Assembly (NCBI RefSeq): GCF_010894405.1
Contig: NZ_JAAIYA010000003.1
Location: 372,001-436,000, forward strand
DNA: 64,000 bases
Source of the DNA: Pyxidicoccus caerfyrddinensis
Lineage (GTDB): Bacteria; Myxococcota; Myxococcia; Myxococcales; Myxococcaceae
Reading direction: 5' to 3'
In this document: in pieces, positions 42,914-50,406 of the stretch
How the letters are laid out: every line of letters starts with the position of its first letter
Numbering within the stretch: position 1 is the stretch's first letter
Made by a program: the position numbers and the translations under genes
Notes under the pieces: model-generated
The model's input: the letters and a program-made list of their open reading frames with translations, nothing else
Told to the model about the DNA's origin: nothing
Databases searched by the model: none

Positions 42914-43951
42914 TCACCGGGAGGCGAACCGCTTCGCCTTCCAGATGCGCACGGCCAGCAATTCCCCCGCGCGGACCTCGCGCGGGGGACCCACCACGCG
43001 CAGCAGCGTGCCGCCCACCGGGAAGCGGTACTCCGCCGCGTGCCCGAGGAACAGGCGCGCGGAGAGCGGCAGCAGGGTGCCCTCTCCTCCGCCCAGCTCC
43101 AGGTCCTCCGGGCGGACCACCAGCGTGCACGGGCCGTCCGGGGCCACCATGCCCGCGGGCAGGGGGAACTTCGCGTCACCCTGCGCGGTGTGGAACTCCC
43201 AGTCGCGCACGTGGCCCACGAGGACATTCGCGCCTCCGACGAAGCCCGCGACGAAGGGCGTCGTGGGCTCGCCGTAGAGGCGCTCGGGCGTGTCCACCTG
43301 CTCGATGACGCCCTGGTTCATCACCGCGATGCGGTCCGACAGCGCGAGCGCCTCGCCCTGGTCGTGCGTGACGAAGACCATGGTGGTGCCCAGCCTCGCG
43401 CGCAGGGCGGCGATTTCCGCGCGCAGCTCCTCGCGCAGCGCCGCGTCCAGGTTGGACAGCGGCTCATCCAGCAGCAGCACGCGGGGGTTCGCCACCAGCG
43501 CCCTCGCGAGCGCCACGCGCTGGAGCTGTCCGCCCGACAGCTCGTGGGGTCTCCGCGTCGCGAGCGCCTCCAGCCGCACCCAGCGCAGCGCCTCCTTCAC
43601 GCGCGATGCCACCTCCGACTTCGGCAGGCGCCGCAGCGTCAGCGGGTACGCGACGTTCTCCTCCACGGAGCGGTGCGGCCACACGGCGTAGCTCTGGAAG
43701 ACCATGCCCAGTCCCCGGCGCTCGGGCGGGATGCGGACTCCGGGCCCGGCCACCGTCTCCCCGCCGATGCGGATGACGCCCGCGTCCGGATGCTCCAGCC
43801 CCGCCAGCATCCGCAGCGTCGTCGTCTTGCCGCAGCCGGAGGGGCCCAGCAGTGACACCAACTCTCCCTCGCGCACCTCCAGGCTGAGGCCGCGCACCAC
43901 CGGCGTGGTGCCGTACGACTTGAACAGGCCCTCCAGCGCGAGCGCCGCCAT
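42914..43951 (-). CDS. ABC transporter ATP-binding protein (ferric/polyamine-type importer)
   Basis: The protein has 345 residues from the ATG at 43951, which shares a base with the permease stop (TGATG). Walker A GPSGCGKTTT, Q-loop FQSYAVWPH, signature LSGGQLQRVALARAL, Walker B RVLLLDEPLSNLDA and switch His VTHDQ are all intact. The C-terminal 100 residues are a TOBE/MalK-type regulatory region (CTLVVRPEDLEL), as in FbpC, PotA and PhnT-like ATPases. It powers import with the fused permease and the binding protein encoded upstream. Confidence 0.95.
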   Translation of the reverse strand: MAALALEGLFKSYGTTPVVRGLSLEVREGELVSLLGPSGCGKTTTLRMLAGLEHPDAGVIRIGGETVAGPGVRIPPERRGLGMVFQSYAVWPHRSVEENVAYPLTLRRLPKSEVASRVKEALRWVRLEALATRRPHELSGGQLQRVALARALVANPRVLLLDEPLSNLDAALREELRAEIAALRARLGTTMVFVTHDQGEALALSDRIAVMNQGVIEQVDTPERLYGEPTTPFVAGFVGGANVLVGHVRDWEFHTAQGDAKFPLPAGMVAPDGPCTLVVRPEDLELGGGEGTLLPLSARLFLGHAAEYRFPVGGTLLRVVGPPREVRAGELLAVRIWKAKRFASR

Positions 43952-45618
43952 CACCGCACCTCCACCGCGCGCCGACCCATCCGCGCGAGCACCGCCTGTC
44001 CCACCACCACCAGCGCGACGAAGGCACACGCCAGCACCGCCGCCGCCGCCGGGTCCGCGTAGCTCTGCAATTCGAACAGCAGCGTGCCCAGCACCTCCGA
44101 GCCCGCCGGCACCAGCAGCACCGACATGGTGATTTCCGTCGCGCACGCGAGGAACGCGAGCACGAAGGCCACCACGAGCGCCGGCCTGAGCAGCGGGAGC
44201 GGCGCGTCCACGAACGCGCGCAGCGGGCCCGCGCCGCTCACCCGCGCGGCCTCCGCCAGCGAGGGGTCAATCTGCGCCAGCGCCTCCGCGCTGTTCCGCG
44301 CCCCGAGCGCCAGGTACTTCGCCGCGTAGGCGATGAGCAGCAGCCACGGTGTGTGCGCCAGGGCCAGCACGAAGGCGACGCGGCCCAGCAGGATGAAGCG
44401 GAGGTCCCTCGAGAAGGCGAGGAGCAACGCCAGCGCGAGCACCGTGCCCGGCACGGCGTAGGGCCACACCGCGAGCGCCTCCACTCCCGCTCCCGCGCGA
44501 CGGAAGCTCCGCTGGAGCACCGCCGCCGCGAGCCCCAGCAGGCACACCAGCCCTCCCGCGCCCGTCGCCAGCAGCAGGCTGCGTCCGGTGGCGCGCAGCG
44601 TGCGCGGCTCCAGCAGCACGCCGGACCAGTGCGCCAGCGTCAACTCCCGCCACGCCAGGTCCGCGCCGAAGCTGCGCTGCAGGGACGTGAGGAGGATGGC
44701 CGCCAGCGGGAGCAGCACCCACACCGCGCAGGTGACGCCCACCGCCACCGTGGCCGGCCCTCGCGCTCGGCCCAGCGGGAAGAGGCGGAAGGACATCCCC
44801 TTGCCCGCGCTCAGGCGCACGCGGCCCGAGCGTCCCAGGGCCCACGTCGCCACGAGCGCCAGGGGCACGAGCAGCAGCAGCCCCGTGGCCAGCACCGACG
44901 CACGCGCCAGCCCCCCGTCTCCGCCCAGCAGCACCAGTTCGTAGATGCGTGTGGTGAGCACGCGCGTGGGCGGCGACGCCGACACGCCCAGGAGGTACGG
45001 CACGCCGAAGGACGATGCCGCCATGAGGAACACCATCACCGCGCCGGACATCAGGGACGGCAGGGCCAGCGGCAGCGTCGTCGTCAGCAGCGCGCGCACC
45101 GGCGAGGCACCGCACACGCGCGCCGCCTCCTCCAACGCCGGGTCCACCCGCCGGAACGCGGCGGCCCCGGCGAGCAGCACCAGCGGCAGGCCCGAGAGTC
45201 CCTCCACGAAGGCGATGCCCGCCGGACCGTAGATGTTGAGCGTGCCGTCGCCCAGCAGTCGGTTGAGGTAGCCCGCTCGAGGGCTCGCGAGCGACAGCCA
45301 TCCCATGCCCCAGATGAACGCGGGAATGGCGGAGGGCAGGGTGAACAGCACCGTGAAGGCCCCGCGCAGCGGCAGGTCCGTGCGGAACAGCAGCAGCGCC
45401 AGCGGCGTACCGAGCACCAGCGCCAGCAGCGCGGCCCCCGTGGACACCTTCAGCGTGTTCCCCAGCGCCCCACCTTCCGAGGCCAGCCACGACAGGTCCC
45501 CAGTCGTCCCCACTCCGCGCAGGAGCAGCACGACGACGGGGCCCACTGCGAAGAACAGGACGGGCACCAGCCACGCGCCCAGCCCGAGCCACCGCCCTGG
45601 CGCCGCGTGCGTGCTCAT
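43951..45618 (-). CDS. ABC transporter permease with two fused transmembrane domains
   Basis: The protein has 555 residues from the ATG at 45618, overlapping the binding-protein stop (ATGA). Two homologous membrane halves are present, each with the EAA-type loop for ATPase contact: first LEEAARVCGASPVRALLTTT, second LAEAARVSGAGPLRAFVDAP. This duplicated layout is typical of ferric-iron (FbpB/SfuB/AfuB) importers. About 12 hydrophobic segments are visible. It is the middle gene of a three-gene operon (binding protein - permease - ATPase), all overlapping by a few bases. Confidence 0.95.
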   Translation of the reverse strand: MSTHAAPGRWLGLGAWLVPVLFFAVGPVVVLLLRGVGTTGDLSWLASEGGALGNTLKVSTGAALLALVLGTPLALLLFRTDLPLRGAFTVLFTLPSAIPAFIWGMGWLSLASPRAGYLNRLLGDGTLNIYGPAGIAFVEGLSGLPLVLLAGAAAFRRVDPALEEAARVCGASPVRALLTTTLPLALPSLMSGAVMVFLMAASSFGVPYLLGVSASPPTRVLTTRIYELVLLGGDGGLARASVLATGLLLLVPLALVATWALGRSGRVRLSAGKGMSFRLFPLGRARGPATVAVGVTCAVWVLLPLAAILLTSLQRSFGADLAWRELTLAHWSGVLLEPRTLRATGRSLLLATGAGGLVCLLGLAAAVLQRSFRRAGAGVEALAVWPYAVPGTVLALALLLAFSRDLRFILLGRVAFVLALAHTPWLLLIAYAAKYLALGARNSAEALAQIDPSLAEAARVSGAGPLRAFVDAPLPLLRPALVVAFVLAFLACATEITMSVLLVPAGSEVLGTLLFELQSYADPAAAAVLACAFVALVVVGQAVLARMGRRAVEVR

Positions 45619-46661
45619 CGGGAGAACGCCCGGGTGAAGGACTCCTTGACGTCCCCACCGCGCGTGAGGCCCCGCTCCACGAGCGCGGGTGTCCACGGCT
45701 GCGCGCGCTCCAGCAACGCGTCCACACCGGGCTCACCGCGCGGACCTCCGAGCCTCGGGTCCACCGCGTGCATGTCGCCCTTCTCGACGATGAGGCGCTG
45801 GCCCTCGGGGGACAGGAGTACGTCGAGCACGGCCTTCGCCGCCACCGGGTTGGGCGTCGTCGCGAAGAGGCCCACCGGGCCGGGGATGACCACGGCGCCG
45901 TCGGTGGGCCACACCACCTGGATGGGACTGCCGCGCGCCCGGGCCGCGAGCGCGTTCTCCAGCAGCAGCACTCCGGCGTCCGCCTCGCCGCTCTCCACCT
46001 TCTGGAGCACCGCCGCGTTGCCTCCGGCGACGATGGCGCCGCGCTCGCGCAGGCCGGTGAAGAAGGCGTCGCCGTACCTCGCCTGGCAGAACACCGCCCA
46101 GGTGAAGGCGGTGCCCGACGTCAGCGGATCACCAATGGCCACGCGCCCCTTCCAGCGTCCGTCCGCCAGCTCCGCGAAGGACGACGGCACGGGCAGGGTG
46201 CCCTGGCGGTGCACCAGCACCATGGTGGACAGGCGGATGGCCGCATAGCGCGCGTCCAGGTCCACCAGCGGGCGGGGCACCCGGAGCACGTTCGGCGAGG
46301 CGTAGCGCGCGAAGGCGCCCTCGCGCGCGAGCCGCTCGTAGAGGAAAGGGTCCGACGTGGCGAGCAGGTCCGCGCGCACGGCGCCCGCGGCGCGCTCGGC
46401 TTCGAGCCGGCTGGCCACCTTCTCGCTGCCGGCCTGGTACCAGTGCACCTGCACGCCGGGGAGCTTCTCCTTCAGCAGCGGATCCAACGCGTCCAGCACG
46501 TGCCGGTACATGGACGTGTAGACCCATACGTCTCCGGACGGGGCGCCCTCGCGCGCGGCCACGGGGCCGGACGCGGGCGCGGCGGACTCGATGCGGCACG
46601 CGGCGAGCAGGGCGAGCACGGCGGCCAGGCCGGCGCCCCGGACCAGGGCAGGAGAGGGCAT
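45615..46661 (-). CDS. ABC transporter substrate-binding lipoprotein (Fe3+-type)
   Basis: The protein has 348 residues. A lipobox LALLAAC near residue 22 marks a lipoprotein. The type 2 periplasmic-binding fold resembles FbpA/FutA-like proteins: VWVYTSMYRHVLDALDPLLK at the first lobe, DLLATSDPFLYERLAREGAF, then AAVLQKVESGEADAGVLLLE and AKAVLDVLLSPEGQRLIVEK. A ferric ligand is probable but 2-aminoethylphosphonate or another small anion is possible in this family. It opens the importer operon. No regulator or iron box is visible nearby. Confidence 0.92.
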   Translation of the reverse strand: MPSPALVRGAGLAAVLALLAACRIESAAPASGPVAAREGAPSGDVWVYTSMYRHVLDALDPLLKEKLPGVQVHWYQAGSEKVASRLEAERAAGAVRADLLATSDPFLYERLAREGAFARYASPNVLRVPRPLVDLDARYAAIRLSTMVLVHRQGTLPVPSSFAELADGRWKGRVAIGDPLTSGTAFTWAVFCQARYGDAFFTGLRERGAIVAGGNAAVLQKVESGEADAGVLLLENALAARARGSPIQVVWPTDGAVVIPGPVGLFATTPNPVAAKAVLDVLLSPEGQRLIVEKGDMHAVDPRLGGPRGEPGVDALLERAQPWTPALVERGLTRGGDVKESFTRAFSR

Positions 46662-46671
46662 TCGCCAGGGA

Positions 46672-47898
46672 TTATGCGGAACGGGAGCGGAAAGTCACCG
46701 CCGTGTCCTGCTGCGGCATGGATGCATTGGCTTCAGCGGATGCAGCACCTGCCTCGCTCGCGGCGGTGTGGAAGTTCGTCGGGTGGTAGCGGTCTCGCAG
46801 CCGCATGAACGGCGTCTCGACGAAGCGGTACAGCAGCCAGCCTCCGAGCAGGCAGAGGGCGGCGATGATGGCCACCGTGGCGCCGCTGCCCAGGCCCCAG
46901 GGCTTCAGTTGCTCCCGGGCGATGTGGGCGAGCGGCTTGTGCGTCAGGTAGATGGCGTAGGACCACGCCGCGAGCGGCGCGGCGCCCGGCACGCGCACCC
47001 GGTACAGCAGCGAGCCGGGGCTCAGCGCGGCCACCACCAGCAGTGCGAAGGCGCAGGCCACCAGCGAGTAGCCGAAGCCCGTCATCGCGAAGCCGTACCC
47101 GTAGCCGTCGACGTAGTAGTACCGCGCGAGCAGCGCGAAGAGGACCGCGGTGGCGAGCACTCCCGCGCCCAGCGTGGCCCGGCCCCAGCCGGTGACGCGC
47201 TTCCAGAGCTCCGGATGGAAGTTCTTCAGCATGGCGATGGCCACGCCGGGCAGGAACTCATCGAAGCGGCAGAACGAGGAGTAGTAGATGTTCGGGTAGT
47301 AGCCCTCGACAGCGCCGCCCTCCTCCAGCCCGTACCGGAACCACAGCACGCAGCGCAGCGTGACTCCGGCGACCATCAGCCCCGCCAGTGCGAGCCAGGC
47401 CACCCGCTTCGACAGGGAGCGGCCGAAGTGCAGCGCGCCGACGATGACCAGCGGGAGCACCACGTAGAACTGCTCCTCGATGCACAGCGACCACGCATGG
47501 GAGAACGCAGTGCCCGGCTGCAGCCACAGGTTCTGCGTGAAGGTGAGGAAGCGCCACAGCGGTGGAGGCGTCCTGCCGCCCATGAGCGTGGGCAGCGTGA
47601 AGTACAGCGCCAGCACCACGTAGTAGTTGGGCAGCGTCCGCAGCAGGCGCCGCAGGTAGAACGCCCGCAGGGACAGCGACTTCCCCTTCGTGACTCCGGA
47701 GAGGAGCTGGTTGCCGATGAGGTAACCGCTCAGCACGAAGAACAGGTCCACCCCCGTCCAGCCCACGGTGCTGACCCAGCCGAAGGTCGGCTCACCGCTG
47801 ACGAACACCCTGTAGTGGTAGGCGAACACCAGCAGGATGGCGACCGCTCGGAGCGTGTCGAGCCCATCGAACCGGGGGGAAGTCTGCGCGGAAGTCAC
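46672..47898 (-). CDS. Acyltransferase-3 family membrane protein
   Basis: The protein has 408 residues from a GTG at 47898 (TSAQTSPRFDGLDTLRAVAI). I reject the 77-residue N-terminal extension to 48129, which would run into the divergent gene's start. The OafA/YrhL-type signatures are FDGLDTLRAVAILLVFAYHY (His after AY) and GVDLFFVLSGYLIGNQL. The catalytic region HAWSLCIEEQFYVVLPLV and a later RFVETPFMRLRDRY fit as well. About ten membrane helices. The family O-acetylates or acylates surface polysaccharides, antibiotics or lipids. It diverges from the copper amine oxidase-like gene across about 210 bases. Confidence 0.93.
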   Translation of the reverse strand: MTSAQTSPRFDGLDTLRAVAILLVFAYHYRVFVSGEPTFGWVSTVGWTGVDLFFVLSGYLIGNQLLSGVTKGKSLSLRAFYLRRLLRTLPNYYVVLALYFTLPTLMGGRTPPPLWRFLTFTQNLWLQPGTAFSHAWSLCIEEQFYVVLPLVIVGALHFGRSLSKRVAWLALAGLMVAGVTLRCVLWFRYGLEEGGAVEGYYPNIYYSSFCRFDEFLPGVAIAMLKNFHPELWKRVTGWGRATLGAGVLATAVLFALLARYYYVDGYGYGFAMTGFGYSLVACAFALLVVAALSPGSLLYRVRVPGAAPLAAWSYAIYLTHKPLAHIAREQLKPWGLGSGATVAIIAALCLLGGWLLYRFVETPFMRLRDRYHPTNFHTAASEAGAASAEANASMPQQDTAVTFRSRSA

Positions 47899-48109
47899 GG
47901 TGCGAATCCTCGTCCCGGGGGCGATGGGCTCCCAGGGCTGTAGCACCGGAGGGTCGGCTGGAAACACCCACCCCGCCACTTTGTGGCGAGGCCCCGCGGA
48001 TGTGTCCTGCGCCACGCAGGCGGGCTGCACTCCCAGCCGCTGCCGCTCCGGCGTCCACCTCCCTAATTCCTCGCCCTTCGTCGCGGTCCTTCTCCGACCA
48101 GGGGGAAAC

Positions 48110-49354
48110 ATGTCCGGGTATCGCTTCATCTCAGGGCTCGTGGTGCTGGGCGGCCTGCTTGGCTTCGCCCAGCCCGCCGAGGCCGCGTGCAGCTACGCGG
48201 CGTGCACCGCCCTGGCGCCCGTCGACCACACCTTCACCTCGGGCACGCGGTGGACGTTCTCCGTCCAGAACTGCCCGTGTGAGGGGTTGACCATCAGGAG
48301 TGCTTCCTTCACGCCTCGGGGAGGCACGTCGCGCATGGTGCTCTCGCAGGCGGCCATCGCGGAGATTCACGTCCCCTATCTGGTGGGCACGCCCCGCCTC
48401 CTGGACGTCACCCGGGATTCCACGGGGCTGGGCGTCAGGGCCATCCTGCTGAGCCAGGCGGAGTGCGCGGGGGGCACGCGCCTGGCCGGCAACCGCATCT
48501 GTGTGAATGTCGAGGACCGCGGCTACGCCTGGAAGATGACGACGAGCTTCCAGCAGGGAGAGCTCGTCTCGGTGACCATGGCCTCGCAGCTCGGCACGTA
48601 CACGTACATCAACCGGTGGGAGTTCCACGATGATGGGACCATCCAGCCCATGCTGGGGATGACGGGCCGGCTCGCGTACTACGGGACGACCGCGGCCTAT
48701 TCGCCCTATGGCAGCCGCCTGGACTCCGTGGCGAACCCGACGCCGTCCTACGGGCTCACCCACATGCACAACGTCTATTACCGGATGGACTTCGACATCG
48801 GTGGCTCGGCGAACGACGCCGTCGCGCGGATGACCCTCCAGCCGTCCACGGCCCCGTCTCCCGGGAGCACCTGCGCCACGCCGGGAACCTGCTGGGTGAA
48901 CGAGGAGACGCCCATCCTGACCGAGTCCGCCCACGACATCGTCGCCGAGAACTATTCGACGTGGCGCATCTACGACAAGCAGCTCACCAACAGCGACGGA
49001 CGCAGCGTGGGCTATGAGCTGGTCCCCAAGCTCGACGGACTGTGGACCGGACAGGTCACCACCGATGAGCCCTGGTCCGAGCACGAGCTCTGGGTCACCC
49101 GGTACAACTCCTGCGAGACGCTCGCGGTGAGGAACTTCCCTCCCCACATCAGGTCGACGTGCACCACCGCTCCGGCGAATGTGGGCGCCATGGTCGACGG
49201 TCAATCCGTGGATGGGCAGGACCTGGTGGTCTGGTACGTCAACCGGCACCTGCACACGCCTCGTGACGAGGACGAGGTCAACATGCCCACCGAGTGGATG
49301 TCCTTCATGCTCAAGCCGAGAAGCTTCCACCACCGGAACCCGCTCGAGCTCTGA
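48110..49354 (+). CDS. Miniature secreted copper amine oxidase-like protein
   Basis: The protein has 414 residues from the ATG at 48110 (GGGGGAA site). A Sec signal peptide ends in QPAEA. The rest matches the catalytic domain of copper amine oxidases without the usual N-terminal domains (full enzymes are about 650-750). Visible are AAIAEIHVPY then Asp103 (candidate base), CVNVEDRGYAWK, the topaquinone segment GTYTYINRWEFHDDGTI with Tyr164, the HxH copper ligands His218 and His220 in THMHNVYYRMDFDIGG, and His382 in LHTPRDEDEVNMP. Spacings agree with known enzymes as I remember them. The consensus Asn-Tyr-Asp/Glu-Tyr is Thr-Tyr-Thr-Tyr. It would oxidise amines to aldehydes if the cofactor forms. 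Confidence 0.87.
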   Translation: MSGYRFISGLVVLGGLLGFAQPAEAACSYAACTALAPVDHTFTSGTRWTFSVQNCPCEGLTIRSASFTPRGGTSRMVLSQAAIAEIHVPYLVGTPRLLDVTRDSTGLGVRAILLSQAECAGGTRLAGNRICVNVEDRGYAWKMTTSFQQGELVSVTMASQLGTYTYINRWEFHDDGTIQPMLGMTGRLAYYGTTAAYSPYGSRLDSVANPTPSYGLTHMHNVYYRMDFDIGGSANDAVARMTLQPSTAPSPGSTCATPGTCWVNEETPILTESAHDIVAENYSTWRIYDKQLTNSDGRSVGYELVPKLDGLWTGQVTTDEPWSEHELWVTRYNSCETLAVRNFPPHIRSTCTTAPANVGAMVDGQSVDGQDLVVWYVNRHLHTPRDEDEVNMPTEWMSFMLKPRSFHHRNPLEL

Positions 49355-49384
49355 GCGCGGGTTGCCGCGCCGTCCCGGGCGCGC

Positions 49385-49783
49385 TCAGAACGGCTCGAAG
49401 CAGTCGTAGTTGCGCTGCGAGAGGATGCGGCCGTCCTTGAAGGTGAGGAACATGCCGCACGCGGCGCGCAGCTCCGCCCCCGCGGCCAGCGTGCGCAGCG
49501 GCACCGCGAGCGTGCCCGTCCAGTCCACCTCCAGCGCCACGGTGTCGCCCTGCTCCAGGGTGCCGCGCACGGCGTAGCGCTGCGACGACATCAGCGTCTT
49601 CGCGCGCTCCGAGTCCGCGAGCAGCTTCTTCAGCTCCCGCGTCTGGCCGTTGCGGGTGAGCAGGTTGGGGTACTCGCGCTGCACCGCGTCCGGGTGGAAG
49701 AAGGGCGCCAGCGCTTCGCCCGCCGCCCCGTTCTCCAAGGCCTGGAGGTAGCGCAGCGCGGTGTCGAGGTTCGTCGTGGACAT
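49385..49783 (-). CDS. SnoaL-like (NTF2-fold) protein
   Basis: The protein has 132 residues from the ATG at 49783 with GGAGGAG in front; starts further upstream (49795, 49858) fall in the operator region. The NTF2-like pattern is readable: ALRYLQALENGAAGEALAPF helix, FFHPDAVQREYPNLL, VALEVDWTGTLAVPL strand and AACGMFLTFKDGRILSQRNY. It is a small alpha+beta barrel that may be an enzyme (isomerase or cyclase) or a binding protein; family members need no cofactor. It diverges from a MarR regulator and shares the palindromic operator, so it is probably the regulator's target. Confidence 0.88.
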   Translation of the reverse strand: MSTTNLDTALRYLQALENGAAGEALAPFFHPDAVQREYPNLLTRNGQTRELKKLLADSERAKTLMSSQRYAVRGTLEQGDTVALEVDWTGTLAVPLRTLAAGAELRAACGMFLTFKDGRILSQRNYDCFEPF

Positions 49784-49800
49784 GGACTCCTCCATGGAAA

Positions 49801-49833
49801 TTGCACAACCCATGTTGCACAACCATGGTTGTG
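49801..49833. promoter_or_regulatory. Probable MarR operator between divergent genes
   Basis: CACAACCATGGTTGTG (49818-49833) is a perfect 16-base palindrome. A direct repeat TTGCACAACC occurs at 49801-49810 and 49815-49824, so one palindrome half site is repeated upstream with a 14-base period. The site lies in the 68-base gap between the SnoaL-like and MarR start codons, the expected place for autoregulation. Confidence 0.8.
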
Positions 49834-49851
49834 AATGCAAGAGAAGAGGAC

Positions 49852-50349
49852 ATGCCACGCAAGAAGGACGACGCCGCGGCGGTGCGGCTCGAGTCGCTCG
49901 ATTTGGGGTACCTCGCGCTCTTCGTGGGGCAGCGGATGAACGAGCAGGTGCTGGAGGACCTGCACGCCGCGGGCTTCACCGGCCTCCGCCACGCGCACGG
50001 CTACGTCTTCCAACACCTGCTGGGCGGCCCGCGCTCCATCAGCGAATTGGCGGCGCTGCTGGAGGTGACGCAGCAGGCGGCCTCCAAGACGGTGGCCGAG
50101 CTGGAGGGGCTGGGCTACGTGGAGAAGACGGAGTCCGACGACGCGCGGGTGCGGCGGGTGGCGCTGTCCACTCGCGGGCGGGCCTCGGTGGAGAAGGCGC
50201 GCGCCGTGCGCGAGGCGCTCCAGAAGCGCTTCGAGCGGCAACACGGAGCACGCGCGGTGGAAGAGGCCCGGCGGCTGCTGGCGGACGTGCTCACCTCGCT
50301 GGGCGGCGCGGAGGCCGTGCGGACGCGCCGGGTGCGGGCGCCGCGCTGA
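49852..50349 (+). CDS. MarR-family transcriptional regulator
   Basis: The protein has 165 residues from the ATG at 49852 after AGAGGA; an earlier ATG at 49801 would place the operator inside the coding region, so I prefer the later one. The winged helix shows SISELAALLEVTQQAASKTV, with VTQQAASKTVAELEGLGYV as the recognition helix, then KTESDDARVRRVALSTRGRA as the wing. N- and C-terminal helices would dimerise. It probably represses itself and the SnoaL-like gene through the palindrome, released by a small ligand. It ends 57 bases before the GH15 gene. Confidence 0.93.
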   Translation: MPRKKDDAAAVRLESLDLGYLALFVGQRMNEQVLEDLHAAGFTGLRHAHGYVFQHLLGGPRSISELAALLEVTQQAASKTVAELEGLGYVEKTESDDARVRRVALSTRGRASVEKARAVREALQKRFERQHGARAVEEARRLLADVLTSLGGAEAVRTRRVRAPR

Positions 50350-50406
50350 GGCCCTGGAGGGTGGGTGCGGGCAGCCCCTCGGGGCGTTGTGCCATGCTCG
50401 CGCGCC

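Noticed and set aside
47899..48129. N-terminal extension of the acyltransferase-3 protein
   Set aside because: It would run past the start codon of the divergent copper amine oxidase-like gene and has no family similarity; the GTG at 47898 fits the known N-terminus.
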